46,458 bases of DNA from Microbulbifer taiwanensis (GCF_014904815.1 NZ_JACZFR010000057.1:1-46458); one strand, 5' to 3'; shown: positions 1 through 9,899, counted from the first letter of the stretch. The notes: generated by a model not told the origin, from the sequence alone. Numbers and translations are program-made.

Positions 1-162
1 CAGAGGAAGTTCCCCAACCACAAAAGCCCCCCGCCCGCACGCCCCTTTGCTTTTTTTTGGCTAGAATGAAAGTCGCAATTTAATAAATGGCACCGATCTA
101 CCTCCTCTCACATGAAGGAAGGGCGATGCATAAAAGTGGCTATCGGAATCAAGTGAGACATA

Positions 163-1593
163 GTGGATTTAATAAAGAGGCTATGGATGGTTGCGCTGAG
201 CACGCCGCTGTTCTTGTGTATATATCAATCCAGGGCAGAGGATTCAGCGGAGCCGGGTGTGATCAGCGAAAGAGAACTGGAAGCTTCCCTGTGGTCGGAA
301 GGTGTTGATCCTCGGGCCCGGATTTACAACGGAAGTCGGGGACAGTCTCCCTCCACTGAAATAGGGATTGTCGAGGCAGTTCTCCAGGCTGTGGGATGGC
401 ACCCCGGTATTTCCGAAACCATCGGTTCAATGAATGAGCGCCAAGAGAACGTGCGCGCGGCTCGGGCGGGTTACTTTCCTGAGTTGGGTGTCAACCTGAT
501 CGCCGGACAGGATACCGAGAATAATGGGGATGGTCACGGACACGCGATACAAGTCTACGTATCTCAATTGATCTATGACTTCGGCAAGGTATCCAGCGAC
601 GTCGATCTGGCCACTGCCCGTGAGAGAAAATCCCAGGCCGAGGTGCTAAAGTCCATCGACACAGTGGCCCGTGATACTGCGAGAGCGGCTGTTGAGGTTC
701 AGCGCTACCAGGCACGTCTGAAAACATCCGAAGAGCAGATCGAAGGTTTGTCTGCCATCGCTTCCCTGGTTCAAATGCGCCGGGACAAGGGCGCGAGTTC
801 GCGCTCAGATGTACTTCAGGCTCAGTCCAGAATTGAGGCAGCCCGCGCCACGAAGCTGCGGGTTTTGGGGCAGCTCAACCGGCAGCGCAGCATCTTGCAG
901 AATCTGATGGGCACCCACTCCCGCGTTGCACTGGCAATGGATGTACCCGAGCCAGTTACCACGGCCTGCCGGGAGGATAGCCCTGATTTTTCCTCGGTGC
1001 CCGACTTACTGGTCGCACAATCTTCCTATGCGGAGGCTTTGGCGCAGGTAAAAAATGCAAAAGCCAAATCCTGGCCAACCCTTTCACTGGATGCAAGTGT
1101 CAACAACTATCTGGATCCGGATTATGTCGACGCCAATTCCCTCAACGATCACGAGAGTTCCGTATTCCTGAATCTGTCGATGCCCATATACCAGGGTGGA
1201 AGGCTCTCGGCCAACAGGCAGTCTTCGGCTTATGCATTGGGATCGGCGGAAGCGGCTGTAGATGCTGCACGCCTGTCGGTTGTACGTGATTTCCGTGCCA
1301 GCCAGGAGGAGGCCGATGGCTTGACTCGGAGCCTCTCGATTCTCGAAGCCCGCAAGCGCGCTATTTTCGAAACCCGTGACCTATATAGCAAGCAGTATTT
1401 TTCCCTCGGAACACGAACCCTGCTGGACCTTCTCAATGCCGAGCAGGAGCTGCACCAGGCCCGCGTAGAAATAGACGATACCCGCTACGACTTGATTCGC
1501 TTGCAGATCGATTGCCTGTACAGCGCCGGAGAAATCAGAGTTGCGTTTCAGCTGGAGGGGCGGGAAATACAGGGGCTGGAGGTAATGCCATGA
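163..1593 (+). CDS. TolC-family outer-membrane channel of a type I secretion system
   Basis: This is a 476-residue protein of the outer-membrane efflux (TolC/LapE) family, which forms the trimeric exit duct of type I secretion. An N-terminal signal peptide is visible: Lys and Arg at residues 5-6, a hydrophobic stretch, then a likely cut after SRA near residue 25. The body shows the two-fold repeated helical pattern of the family, and a strand-like segment with YQGGRLSANRQ near residues 345-355 is typical of the second repeat. The chosen start is a GTG at 163 because it supplies the positive n-region. An ATG at 187 has a better ribosome site (AAGAGG at 175-180) but gives a signal peptide without charge. 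The stop overlaps the next start by 4 bp (ATGA), so the three secretion genes form one operon. Family assignment is firm; the cargo is unknown. Confidence 0.9.
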   Translation: MDLIKRLWMVALSTPLFLCIYQSRAEDSAEPGVISERELEASLWSEGVDPRARIYNGSRGQSPSTEIGIVEAVLQAVGWHPGISETIGSMNERQENVRAARAGYFPELGVNLIAGQDTENNGDGHGHAIQVYVSQLIYDFGKVSSDVDLATARERKSQAEVLKSIDTVARDTARAAVEVQRYQARLKTSEEQIEGLSAIASLVQMRRDKGASSRSDVLQAQSRIEAARATKLRVLGQLNRQRSILQNLMGTHSRVALAMDVPEPVTTACREDSPDFSSVPDLLVAQSSYAEALAQVKNAKAKSWPTLSLDASVNNYLDPDYVDANSLNDHESSVFLNLSMPIYQGGRLSANRQSSAYALGSAEAAVDAARLSVVRDFRASQEEADGLTRSLSILEARKRAIFETRDLYSKQYFSLGTRTLLDLLNAEQELHQARVEIDDTRYDLIRLQIDCLYSAGEIRVAFQLEGREIQGLEVMP

Positions 1594-3791
1594 GCGAGCT
1601 CGAGATTTCGGGTGCGGATGCCGAAATTCAGCCGCAGGCGGATTCAGAAAACCGTGCCGACTTTACCCCCTGGTTGGACGCGATACTGACGGTTGCCAAG
1701 CACTATCGTCTGGAATTTTCTGCCGAGAATGTACGCATCGCCGCGCACTGGGGCAGGGAGGAGTCTACCGAGAATATCCTCAGGCACATGGCCAGGCAGG
1801 CAGGCCTTACAGTGAAGTTTTCTTCTTTCGAGGACTCGCTCCTTACCCCCTGGCGCCTGCCCCTGGTTGTGCAATTCTGGGATGGGCAGATAGGCGTTAT
1901 CGAAACTGTCGCCAGTGATGGCAGTGTGGGTATCAACTACAGTGGCGATCAGGGTCTGCAAAGCAGCAGTGACTTCAAGGCTATTGTCGAAGAGATCGCC
2001 CGGGTTGCCATCCTCCGCCCCGCCCGTTCAGTGGAGGATGCGCGGGTAGATGACTACATAAAGCCCGACAATAGGCACTGGTTTCGAAAGATCATCTTGC
2101 GGGACCTGAAGCCGTACGGGCACGTTATGATAGCCACTACGGTTGCCAATATTTTGGGGCTCGCCGGAATCCTATTTGCCAGGCAGGTCTACGACCGCGT
2201 GATACCAGCGGATTCCATGTCGACTCTTTATGTTCTATTCAGTGGTGTCTTACTGGCCGTAGTATTCGGCTTCATCATGCGCATGATGCGGGTTCGGATC
2301 ACCGACCTGTTGGGAAAGCGCGCAGATATCCGCGTTTCCGATATGGTATTCGGACACGCGGTTCGTCTGCGCAATTCAGCCAGGCCTAAGTCTACTGGAA
2401 CTTTTATTTCCCAGATTCGTGAACTCGAGCGGGTTCGGGAGCTGGTCACTTCCACAACCGTGTTGGCGTTGGCGGACATACCATTTTTCCTGTTGTTCCT
2501 GTTAGTGATGTGGGTCCTGGCTGGACCCCTGGTATGGATTCCGATAGGCGGTGTATTACTGTTGTTGGTACCCGCACTGCTGGCCCAGGGAAAGCTTGAA
2601 AGGCTGGCACATGAGTCGATTCGCGAATCCTCCCTGCGCAATGCCATGTTGGTGGAGACGATTCAGGGGTTGGAGGATATCAAGACACTGCAGGCCGAAC
2701 AGCGCTTTCAACGCCAATGGAATCACTTCAATGCAGTAACAGCGGACTCCAATTTGAAGTTGCGTTATCTGGTCAATCTGTTATCGACCTGGACACACAA
2801 TGTTCAGTCTTCCGTCTTTGCGGTCATTATCTTGTTCGGTGCACCCATGGTTATCTCCGGGGATTTGACCACAGGCTCCCTGGTGGCCGCCTCTTTGCTC
2901 GGTTCGCGCATGATGTCGCCCATGGGCCAAATCACTCAGGTCTTGAGCCGCTGGCAACAAGCCAAAGTAGCGCTCAAGAGCCTGGATAAGATAATGCAAT
3001 TGCCGGTGGATCACCCAGAGGGAAGCAAACGGGTACACAGGTCTGTGATTCACGGAAAATACTATTTCAGGGATGCGACCTTCCAGTACGGCGATGACGC
3101 TGCCGAACCCGTACTAACGGTTGCGGAATTGTCGATCTCTCCCGGGGAGCGCATCGCCGTGCTCGGTAGGAATGGTGCGGGAAAATCGACCCTGTTGCAG
3201 GCCCTGGCCGGCTGCCTGGAATCGAGCGCCGGCCGGGTGATCCTGGACGACATCAGTATGACGCATATAGATCCGGCAGATATCCGCCGGGATATTGGCC
3301 TGCTCAGCCAGAATTCCGCGCTTTTTCACGGCACGCTTCGGGATAATCTTATTATTGGCGCACCGCACGCTACGGACGAGGAAATTCTCTGGGCGCTTCA
3401 ACTGAGTGGTGCTCTGGAATTTGTGCAGAAGTTCCCCAAGGGGCTGGATCATATGGTATTGGAAGGTGGTCTGGGCCTTTCTGGCGGACAGCGGCAGTCG
3501 CTACTGCTGTCGCGCCTCTTTATCCGCCAGCCAAATGTTATCTTGCTGGATGAGCCTACCGCCTCATTGGACGAGGCGACCGAGCGCCGCTTTATCCGGA
3601 GCCTGGATGAGTGGAGCAAGGAGCGCACCTTGGTGCTGGCAACCCACCGCGCAAGTACGCTCAGCCTGGTCGATCGGGTACTGGTGGTGGACAACGGAAA
3701 AATAATAATAGATGACACCAAGGAAAAGGCTATTGAAAAAATATCCAAGACAGTCAGTCGCGAGTCGAGGAAACGCGAGCAGGTGTCGTGA
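1590..3791 (+). CDS. Type I secretion ABC transporter with C39-like N-terminal domain (LapB/HlyB type)
   Basis: A 733-residue inner-membrane permease/ATPase that would drive one-step export of an unfolded substrate. Residues ~1-150 form a C39-peptidase-like domain without the catalytic Cys expected near the N-terminus, so it should bind substrate rather than cleave a leader. Membrane segments run from ~170 to ~430. The nucleotide-binding domain has Walker A GRNGAGKST near 525, the signature LSGGQRQ near 630, Walker B ILLDEPTASLD near 650 and the H-loop ATHR near 684. The start is the ATG at 1590, which overlaps the upstream stop by 4 bp; an upstream in-frame extension would lie wholly inside the preceding gene. 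The noncleaving C39-like domain points to RTX-type cargo with a C-terminal signal, not a double-glycine peptide. No such cargo gene is in this window. Confidence 0.93.
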   Translation: MSELEISGADAEIQPQADSENRADFTPWLDAILTVAKHYRLEFSAENVRIAAHWGREESTENILRHMARQAGLTVKFSSFEDSLLTPWRLPLVVQFWDGQIGVIETVASDGSVGINYSGDQGLQSSSDFKAIVEEIARVAILRPARSVEDARVDDYIKPDNRHWFRKIILRDLKPYGHVMIATTVANILGLAGILFARQVYDRVIPADSMSTLYVLFSGVLLAVVFGFIMRMMRVRITDLLGKRADIRVSDMVFGHAVRLRNSARPKSTGTFISQIRELERVRELVTSTTVLALADIPFFLLFLLVMWVLAGPLVWIPIGGVLLLLVPALLAQGKLERLAHESIRESSLRNAMLVETIQGLEDIKTLQAEQRFQRQWNHFNAVTADSNLKLRYLVNLLSTWTHNVQSSVFAVIILFGAPMVISGDLTTGSLVAASLLGSRMMSPMGQITQVLSRWQQAKVALKSLDKIMQLPVDHPEGSKRVHRSVIHGKYYFRDATFQYGDDAAEPVLTVAELSISPGERIAVLGRNGAGKSTLLQALAGCLESSAGRVILDDISMTHIDPADIRRDIGLLSQNSALFHGTLRDNLIIGAPHATDEEILWALQLSGALEFVQKFPKGLDHMVLEGGLGLSGGQRQSLLLSRLFIRQPNVILLDEPTASLDEATERRFIRSLDEWSKERTLVLATHRASTLSLVDRVLVVDNGKIIIDDTKEKAIEKISKTVSRESRKREQVS

Positions 3792-5056
3792 TGGAGAGCA
3801 GTGCTACTGACAACAAATACCGTCCACAGGCTGCCGGACGCAAGCGGCCGGGTTCCATTCCGCTACTCGAAGCGGATTATCACAGCGCGGAACAGCACTA
3901 CAGTGATGAGGTGGACGAGGCCACGGTTGTCCGCTCTACCCGAGTGGTATGGATTTTTTTCCTGCTGATAGCGGCACTGATCACCTGGTCTTATTTTGCT
4001 CTGCTCGATGAGGTCACTACCGGCAGCGGTAAGGTTATTCCCACATCCCGCGCCCAGGTCATCCAGTCCCTCGAAGGGGGAATTCTCTTGAGCCTGGAAG
4101 TCAGTGAGGGGGATATCGTAGAGCGAGGCCAGGTTCTGGCCCAGCTGGACCCGACACAATTCCGCTCCGATGCGGAGGAGACTGCTGCCAGATACCGGGC
4201 GGGACTGGCCCGTATGGTCAGGCTGACAGCAGAGGTCAACGGTACGCCACTGACGTTTCCCGAAAAACTGGAAGCTTACGGGGAGCTCAGGGAAAAGGAA
4301 AGAAGGTTGTTCAAAACCCGAAAAAGCAGCCTTGCGGAAACCTTGGGGGGGTTGGGGGAGTCCCTGCGGCTGGTAGAGAGTGAGCTTTCGATCACCAAGT
4401 CGCTGGTGAGTTCCGGTGCTGCGAGTAATGTGGATGTATTGCGCCTGAGCCGGGAGAAATCGGAACTGGAGCTGAAAATCCGTGAGTCGCGCTCCGAGTA
4501 TATGATACAGGCTCGGGAACAGTTGGCGATGGTCAGTGCGGAAGTCGAGGCTTTGTCCTCAGTGTTGGAGGGGCGCTCCGACTCCCTTACACGCTTGACG
4601 CACCGCTCACCCGTGCGCGGTATTGTAAAGGATATCGCAGTAACGACCATCGGTGGGGTCATTCCGCCCAACGGCAGACTGATGGAAATTGTTCCCCTAA
4701 ATGACCAGTTGCTGATTGAGGCACGCATATCGCCACGGGATATCGCCTTTATTCACCCTGGACAGGAAGCCATGGTCAAAATAACTGCATACGACTATGC
4801 GACTTTCGGCGGTCTCGATGGCCGGGTGACTACTATCTCCCCGGACACGATTCAGGATGAAATCAAACCGGAAGAATACTACTACCGGGTTTTTATCCTT
4901 ACAGATTCCGATGCACTGACGAACGATGCCGGAGGCGAGTTCCCCATCACCCCGGGCATGATTGCTACGGTAGATATCAAGACCGGAAGCAAGACTGTAT
5001 TTGATTACCTGATCAAGCCTGTAAACCAGGCGAGGGAGTCACTCAGAGAAAGATAG
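3791..5056 (+). CDS. HlyD-family periplasmic adaptor of the type I secretion system
   Basis: A 421-residue membrane-fusion protein (HlyD/LapC type) that bridges the ABC transporter and the outer-membrane channel. A cytoplasmic tail of ~50 residues precedes one membrane helix (WIFFLLIAALITWSYFALL, about 54-72). A lipoyl-like half-motif (GSGKVIPTSRAQVIQSLEGG), a long coiled-coil hairpin (~120-260) and the second lipoyl/beta-barrel part (SPVRGIVKDIAV, then ARISPRDIAFIHPGQEAMVKI) follow in the usual order. The chosen start is the ATG at 3791, which shares one base with the stop of the ABC gene (TGATG), so translation is probably coupled. A GTG one codon upstream is possible. It completes a three-component export machine with the two preceding genes. 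Confidence 0.93.
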   Translation: MESSATDNKYRPQAAGRKRPGSIPLLEADYHSAEQHYSDEVDEATVVRSTRVVWIFFLLIAALITWSYFALLDEVTTGSGKVIPTSRAQVIQSLEGGILLSLEVSEGDIVERGQVLAQLDPTQFRSDAEETAARYRAGLARMVRLTAEVNGTPLTFPEKLEAYGELREKERRLFKTRKSSLAETLGGLGESLRLVESELSITKSLVSSGAASNVDVLRLSREKSELELKIRESRSEYMIQAREQLAMVSAEVEALSSVLEGRSDSLTRLTHRSPVRGIVKDIAVTTIGGVIPPNGRLMEIVPLNDQLLIEARISPRDIAFIHPGQEAMVKITAYDYATFGGLDGRVTTISPDTIQDEIKPEEYYYRVFILTDSDALTNDAGGEFPITPGMIATVDIKTGSKTVFDYLIKPVNQARESLRER

Positions 5057-5182
5057 CCAATTCCGAGGCCGGAAATTTGCTGCTGCTGAAGACTGCTCCC
5101 GACCTCGCTGACAGAATCGGCGGTGCGGCGATGAAGTTTCGGTTCAGAGCGCTTTTGTCTGTACGACGAGGAGCGGACCACA

Positions 5183-5266
5183 ATGTTCTTGCTCCCGCTG
5201 CTCAGCCTCGCTCTTCCCCGCGGGATAATACGGCTACTTGGTTCTTTCTATGTTATGGGTGTTTAG
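5183..5266 (+). CDS. Possible 27-residue hydrophobic peptide (doubtful)
   Basis: In the gap between the adaptor gene and the CapA-ligase fusion, an ATG sits 9 bases after GAGGAG and opens a 27-codon frame rich in Leu, Ile and Phe (begins MFLLPLLSLALPRG). It could be a small membrane peptide or a leader peptide. It could equally be chance, since there is no comparative evidence and the frame is short. No function is proposed. Confidence 0.15.
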   Translation: MFLLPLLSLALPRGIIRLLGSFYVMGV

Positions 5267-5340
5267 GTGATATTGGCAAAGCCTTAAGCGGAGACGATTG
5301 AGGCAGGCGGGAAAAAGGAATAGGCGGAAGGAGAACAGTT

Positions 5341-7854
5341 ATGGCTGAGTCGTTTGAGATCACATTCTGTGGCGATACCAGCTTAGGATACTACTATCTC
5401 GATAGATCAAGGGAAAAGTATCCCAAAGCCTATGAGCGCCTGCAGAATAACCCGATTTCTTTCTTTGATGGCGTCCTGCCCATTCTTGCGAAAAGCGACG
5501 AAGTGATAGTCAACCTGGAAACCGTGCTTAGTCATGATCCTGGTAAACCGATAGAGGGTAAGCAATACCCTGGCTGTGATGATCCAGAAGTTACCATCGA
5601 AGTGTTAAAGGAGCTGGGAGTGACGGCCGTCACCTTGGCCAACAACCACACAATGGATTTTGGGCCAGATAAGTTGTTGTCCATGATTGAGAAATTGCAA
5701 CACAACGGTATTGCGACTATAGGCGCAGGTATAAACCTCGAGGAGGCGCGCAGGCCCTATCGCATTGAGGCGAAGTTCGGAGGCCAGGTAAAAAATGTTT
5801 ATGTTTTCAACGGGATGCGAGCAACAAGGCGATACATAAAGTATGGATTCTTTGCCGGAAAAGACAGTCCTGGTATTGCAAGCACGAATAGTAACGGGAT
5901 GATACGCGGAATCCGGAAAGTCAAAGCACTGGATTCAGATAGTATCGTGATTGTCTGTCCGCATTGGCAAGGCATAGATTACCAGGATACAAGTGAGTCA
6001 CATGCGCAGTGGTGCCGAAAAATTATTGACGCTGGCGCAGATCATATCGTTGCACACGGATCCCACAAGGCAGATACAGTGGGATCATACAACGGAGGGA
6101 AGGTATTCTTCTCAATCGGGAACTTTGTCTTCAATTCCCCCGGGCGCTATCGCGTAAAGAAGGCGGAGCCGTATAGCTTGGTTCCGAGGCTGATTCTCGG
6201 AAATGCGGGGGAAAGTCCGAATGGGGATTTCTCGGTTTCAAAGATTGTAACAGATAACAGGGCAACGAATTTTAATGTCAGTGTGTGCAAGGAAGACAAT
6301 GGAGAGCTCTATGGTTCATTGCTCTCAGAGGTAGAAAATATGCGCGAGCAAGGAATTGGTATGAAACTGCAAGATTTCATCAGAATGATAGGCGGGGAGT
6401 GCAGGATCCACTTCGAAGGGACGTATGAAGACAGTTTCTTGGGGTTGGCTTATGCTGTGCAAAAGACTAACAGTAAATACTGGATGATTCTAATGGGGAG
6501 CCGTTTCTCAGAAAGTATAAAGAAAAAGTATGGACAAGCGGCAGATTCGTTAGAAGAGCTGATCTTACGTTGTGAGCACCGAGGAATAAACAGGTTTGTA
6601 GCCCCAATGAGTATGAGGGGGGAAAAGTGTCTTTTGGATAAGCAGTGCATTTTTGTTGATGATACGACTAAGTTTCTCTATAAGGCAGCAGGGCTGATTA
6701 AAGATAATGTAACGAGGGGGAAGGTTGTTGGTATCACCGGTTCTGCGGGAAAGTCGACGACTAAGGCGATCCTAACACATGTTATGCGTGAATACCTTAC
6801 GCAGAAGAACATATTTTCACCAGGTATAAACCAGAATGTTGCCACAAATGTGCTTTGCCATATGTCAAAAAATCATGATTATGATTATGCCATCATGGAA
6901 GTTGCGGCTTCATGTTTAGCCAGGTTCAAAAGAAGAAAATTTAGCTTATCTCCGGATGTTGCTGTCGTAACCTCCATTTCTGAAGCTCATCTGGACTATC
7001 TTGGGAATCTTGAGGGTGTTGCAGTTACCAAGTCTGAAATATTCTCACAAGCTCCTTCTGACAGCGTTGCAGTGATAAACAGCGATACGCCTCACGCTGA
7101 TTTGCTAATGGATCGAGCAAAGAGAGAAGGGTATAAGCTTATAAGTTATGGAGAAAACGACGCCGCAGATGTAAGGTTGGAGGGATTTGATTTTTCAAGT
7201 AATGCAATCGAAGCCAGCGTACTGGGTGAGAAAGTAAGTTATGTTATGGGGGCTCCTGGTAGGCATATGGCGATCAATAGTCTGGCTGTAATCGCCACTA
7301 TGATTGGGTTGAACATTGAAGGATGGAAAGAAGCACTTGCTTACTTTTCATCGTACAGACCTTTGATTGGTCGCGGAGAAATACTTCAGGTTAATGTGGA
7401 GCGAAAGCAGCTGACGGTCATTGATGAATCTTATAATGCAAATCCAGCGTCGATGACGGCGAGTCTTGATCTATTGAAGAACTACCATCTTCCACATGGG
7501 GGTAGGAAAATTGCCATCATAGGAGACATCCTGGAGCTGGGAGATTCTTCTAAGCGCATTCATGCGGCTATGGCTGAGAAAATACTGAGTTCAAACCTGG
7601 ATAAGGTTTTTCTGGTTGGAGAGCATGTCGAAGAGATATGGTCGCGCCTGCCCAAAAATATTAAAGGTGGAATTTTCCCATCTGTGCTTGGGGTATATGA
7701 GAAGCTAAGAAACGAGTTGAGTGACGGCGATGTTTTGCTTCTAAAGGCATCTAACGGAATTGGACTTTCTGAAATATCTTCCGCAATAAAACTCGAATCT
7801 GTTGAAAGTTCTAGGGGCGCGGCAGAATCTGTGGGTATGGGTACAGATACTTAG
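5341..7854 (+). CDS. CapA-like domain fused to a MurF-like amide ligase
   Basis: An 837-residue two-part protein. Residues ~1-320 match the CapA/PgsA (poly-gamma-glutamate capsule) fold: CGDTSLG near residue 10, VNLETVLS, LANNHTMDFG, PHWQG, and GSHKADTVG followed by FFSIGNFVFN. Residues ~455-837 are a Mur ligase: P-loop GITGSAGKSTTK near 465, a central domain with MEVAASCL and SEAHLDYLG, and the MurF-like IDESYNANPASM near 693. The segment between them (~330-450) may be a MurF-type N-terminal domain. There is no signal peptide or membrane anchor, unlike classical CapA. The start is supported by GGAAGGAG 7 bases upstream. The gene is clearly richer in A+T than its neighbours, especially in the ligase half, which suggests a different history. 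It has the same domain order as residues ~570-1587 of the large minus-strand protein ending at 13664. The substrate is unknown. Confidence 0.88.
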   Translation: MAESFEITFCGDTSLGYYYLDRSREKYPKAYERLQNNPISFFDGVLPILAKSDEVIVNLETVLSHDPGKPIEGKQYPGCDDPEVTIEVLKELGVTAVTLANNHTMDFGPDKLLSMIEKLQHNGIATIGAGINLEEARRPYRIEAKFGGQVKNVYVFNGMRATRRYIKYGFFAGKDSPGIASTNSNGMIRGIRKVKALDSDSIVIVCPHWQGIDYQDTSESHAQWCRKIIDAGADHIVAHGSHKADTVGSYNGGKVFFSIGNFVFNSPGRYRVKKAEPYSLVPRLILGNAGESPNGDFSVSKIVTDNRATNFNVSVCKEDNGELYGSLLSEVENMREQGIGMKLQDFIRMIGGECRIHFEGTYEDSFLGLAYAVQKTNSKYWMILMGSRFSESIKKKYGQAADSLEELILRCEHRGINRFVAPMSMRGEKCLLDKQCIFVDDTTKFLYKAAGLIKDNVTRGKVVGITGSAGKSTTKAILTHVMREYLTQKNIFSPGINQNVATNVLCHMSKNHDYDYAIMEVAASCLARFKRRKFSLSPDVAVVTSISEAHLDYLGNLEGVAVTKSEIFSQAPSDSVAVINSDTPHADLLMDRAKREGYKLISYGENDAADVRLEGFDFSSNAIEASVLGEKVSYVMGAPGRHMAINSLAVIATMIGLNIEGWKEALAYFSSYRPLIGRGEILQVNVERKQLTVIDESYNANPASMTASLDLLKNYHLPHGGRKIAIIGDILELGDSSKRIHAAMAEKILSSNLDKVFLVGEHVEEIWSRLPKNIKGGIFPSVLGVYEKLRNELSDGDVLLLKASNGIGLSEISSAIKLESVESSRGAAESVGMGTDT

Positions 7855-8132
7855 GGGGCGGGCGGCCAGCAGAGATAACCTGGCGGTGCACTCGGAGGTT
7901 GATATCTCGGGGTTGCCGAGTGAAAATGTAAAAAAATATGGCCCTGAATGTTAAGAAATTTGTGCGTTTAGGTGTCTAACTGTGCCGGAGTAGGATCTTA
8001 TATTGAATGGCGATGATAAATATTGTCGCGGCATGATTGTCCTTGACAAGGTAAATCATTATAGATTCTGTGTCAAAATGATCGTAATCTCGGGTTGTGT
8101 GGTGTACCGAGTTGCACCTGTCGATATGTCTT

Positions 8133-9899
8133 TCAATCGGTACTGCTATGAGCCGATTTTAAATGCTCTTTGGCGTTGTCAATTGTTTTTGAGTCGAAAT
8201 CCAGGCGGGGTTCGAGGATATCTTCATCGACTTGATTGTTGGATGCTTTGTGGGTTCTGTTGCGAAGAAGGTAATAGAGGTATCCAATTAGACCTGACAG
8301 ATAATGCTGAACGTCGTCTATGCGCACACGAAATCCGTGGCGTCGTATAAAGAATGAGCCGACTATATTGCGTGGGCGTTTAAAATACATCGCAAATTCA
8401 GGCCAGATGTAGGAGTTAAGGAGGTGGTTGGCTCTCTTGTGCAAACCGTCGTAGAATCTATCCAGATCAAACTTCTTAAGTAAGTGTGCGCTGTTTTTAT
8501 CCCGTTTCAGAAGGTAAACCATCTTCTCCGCGGCCACCATCAGTTCGAACTGTGTCGGGACAGCAGGGATGCGACCTTCCATGGCATCCAGGTAGTCGGT
8601 AGCGTTTTTTAAGCCAAATTCGTAATACTTCTCTTCCGGCCGATATAGAATCATCTCGGTTGCGCAGTAGCTAAGCCAGTGATCGTGAGCCCTCCAGTGC
8701 TCAGCAGAAATAAAGTATTTGAACGCTTTTTCAACTATCGCCAGCCAGCGGGGATCCTTTCTGATTCCATACAATCGCATGAGGCCAAACGCGGCCTCTC
8801 CATCAAAGTAGATTATCCTGAACTCGTCCTTCAAGGATAGATCCGGATACCGCAATACATGTACAAATTTTCCAGTATCTGGATTCTGTAAATAGTCGAT
8901 TCCGAGAGATATGCGCTCCATCAGAAGGTCGTATTCCTTGCTTCCGGTAAGGGATACGTATTTTGCGAGCATAAGCACGCAGATGCTGTTGCCTCCCAGC
9001 TTTATCTCATCACCATCTACAACATAAGATACCTCTCGGCCGGACGGTAGTGTTACTGGCTTTATTATCTTTCGTGTCAGGTACCCCAGAGCTCTATCGA
9101 TGGCGTCTTTCAACTTCTGATCGCCGGTTAGCTCCCAAGCCTCCAGCATTGCATATATACTGCCGACGTGACGTAAGGCATTGTAGTGGTTGATGTTTCT
9201 GTCAAAGCAGGCATGTCGGCCATAGCGAAATTGTCCGCTGGCCCGCACTTGTCTAGCTAGATACTGGCTACTGGTTAGAATCAGCCTGGCTACTGTTACT
9301 TCATCAATCTCCTTGACTCTTCGACGGCCGATATTTCTTCCCGATCCGTGCAAAGGGACTGGAGGTGCTGATCCATTAGTGAAGAAGCCTTTAGTGGATA
9401 GGACATACACTGGATTTTCATCTGAAAAATCCACCTCGGGCTGTTCTTGGTAGCGCCGGCGGACATATGCCTTGAATTTACTTTCATTGATAGCTGCATG
9501 TTCGATCTTTTTACCGCCATAGAACATGGCATTACCGTTGATCTCTTGCTCCAAGAATGCGAATTTGAGATCCCGGTCCAGTGCAATTCCATTGCGGAAG
9601 AAGCATGGGGTGAGAGTTGTTAGCTTCCGCTTGATTTCGCGCCACGTCGTTTCCTCAATGCCAGTTACCCAGTCAACCTTGAGCCAGCAAACATCCATTT
9701 CGGCATCCTTCGCCGCTCTGCGAGCCTTGGATACTGCCGATCGCCAGGCAGTGGAAAAGTCATCGGCAGTAGCGTGTCGAACCTTGGCCCTTCGTTTTCC
9801 GTCGCAAATGGATATAAAAAGGGTGTAGGGCGGTGCTTGGGCGGAAACTACTTCTTCTACAACTGGCCGTATTTGCAGTATGAGCTTTGATAGGAACAT
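8133..9899 (-). CDS. Stand-alone copy of the N-terminal domain of the large CapA-ligase protein (unknown function)
   Basis: A 588-residue protein closely similar over most of its length to residues ~1-560 of the 1587-residue protein at 13664-18427. Shared blocks include LSKL, APPYTLF, ALD-x-D/E-KxAFLEQE-NGNAM, GRHACFDR-like, IKLGGN, FDGEAAFGLMRLYG, AHDHWLSYC, LYRPEEKYY and RIDDV-HYLSG. The repeated helical segments and aromatic/acidic motifs resemble alpha/alpha-toroid enzymes (glycan epimerases, glycosidases), but I do not recognise a family with certainty. It has no signal peptide. It stops just where the CapA domain begins in the larger protein, then adds a short charged tail. It is convergent with the CapA-MurF fusion ending at 7854, so the two genes together supply the same domain set as the single large protein. 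A 70-bp element lies 40 bp upstream of the start. Confidence 0.85.
   Translation of the reverse strand: MFLSKLILQIRPVVEEVVSAQAPPYTLFISICDGKRRAKVRHATADDFSTAWRSAVSKARRAAKDAEMDVCWLKVDWVTGIEETTWREIKRKLTTLTPCFFRNGIALDRDLKFAFLEQEINGNAMFYGGKKIEHAAINESKFKAYVRRRYQEQPEVDFSDENPVYVLSTKGFFTNGSAPPVPLHGSGRNIGRRRVKEIDEVTVARLILTSSQYLARQVRASGQFRYGRHACFDRNINHYNALRHVGSIYAMLEAWELTGDQKLKDAIDRALGYLTRKIIKPVTLPSGREVSYVVDGDEIKLGGNSICVLMLAKYVSLTGSKEYDLLMERISLGIDYLQNPDTGKFVHVLRYPDLSLKDEFRIIYFDGEAAFGLMRLYGIRKDPRWLAIVEKAFKYFISAEHWRAHDHWLSYCATEMILYRPEEKYYEFGLKNATDYLDAMEGRIPAVPTQFELMVAAEKMVYLLKRDKNSAHLLKKFDLDRFYDGLHKRANHLLNSYIWPEFAMYFKRPRNIVGSFFIRRHGFRVRIDDVQHYLSGLIGYLYYLLRNRTHKASNNQVDEDILEPRLDFDSKTIDNAKEHLKSAHSSTD

Noticed and set aside
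5077..5301. 74-codon frame after the HlyD-type gene
   Set aside because: No ribosome site, no domain, composition like non-coding sequence.
8003..8350. 115-codon plus-strand frame between the convergent genes
   Set aside because: Overlaps the end of the conserved minus-strand gene, no ribosome site and no domain.
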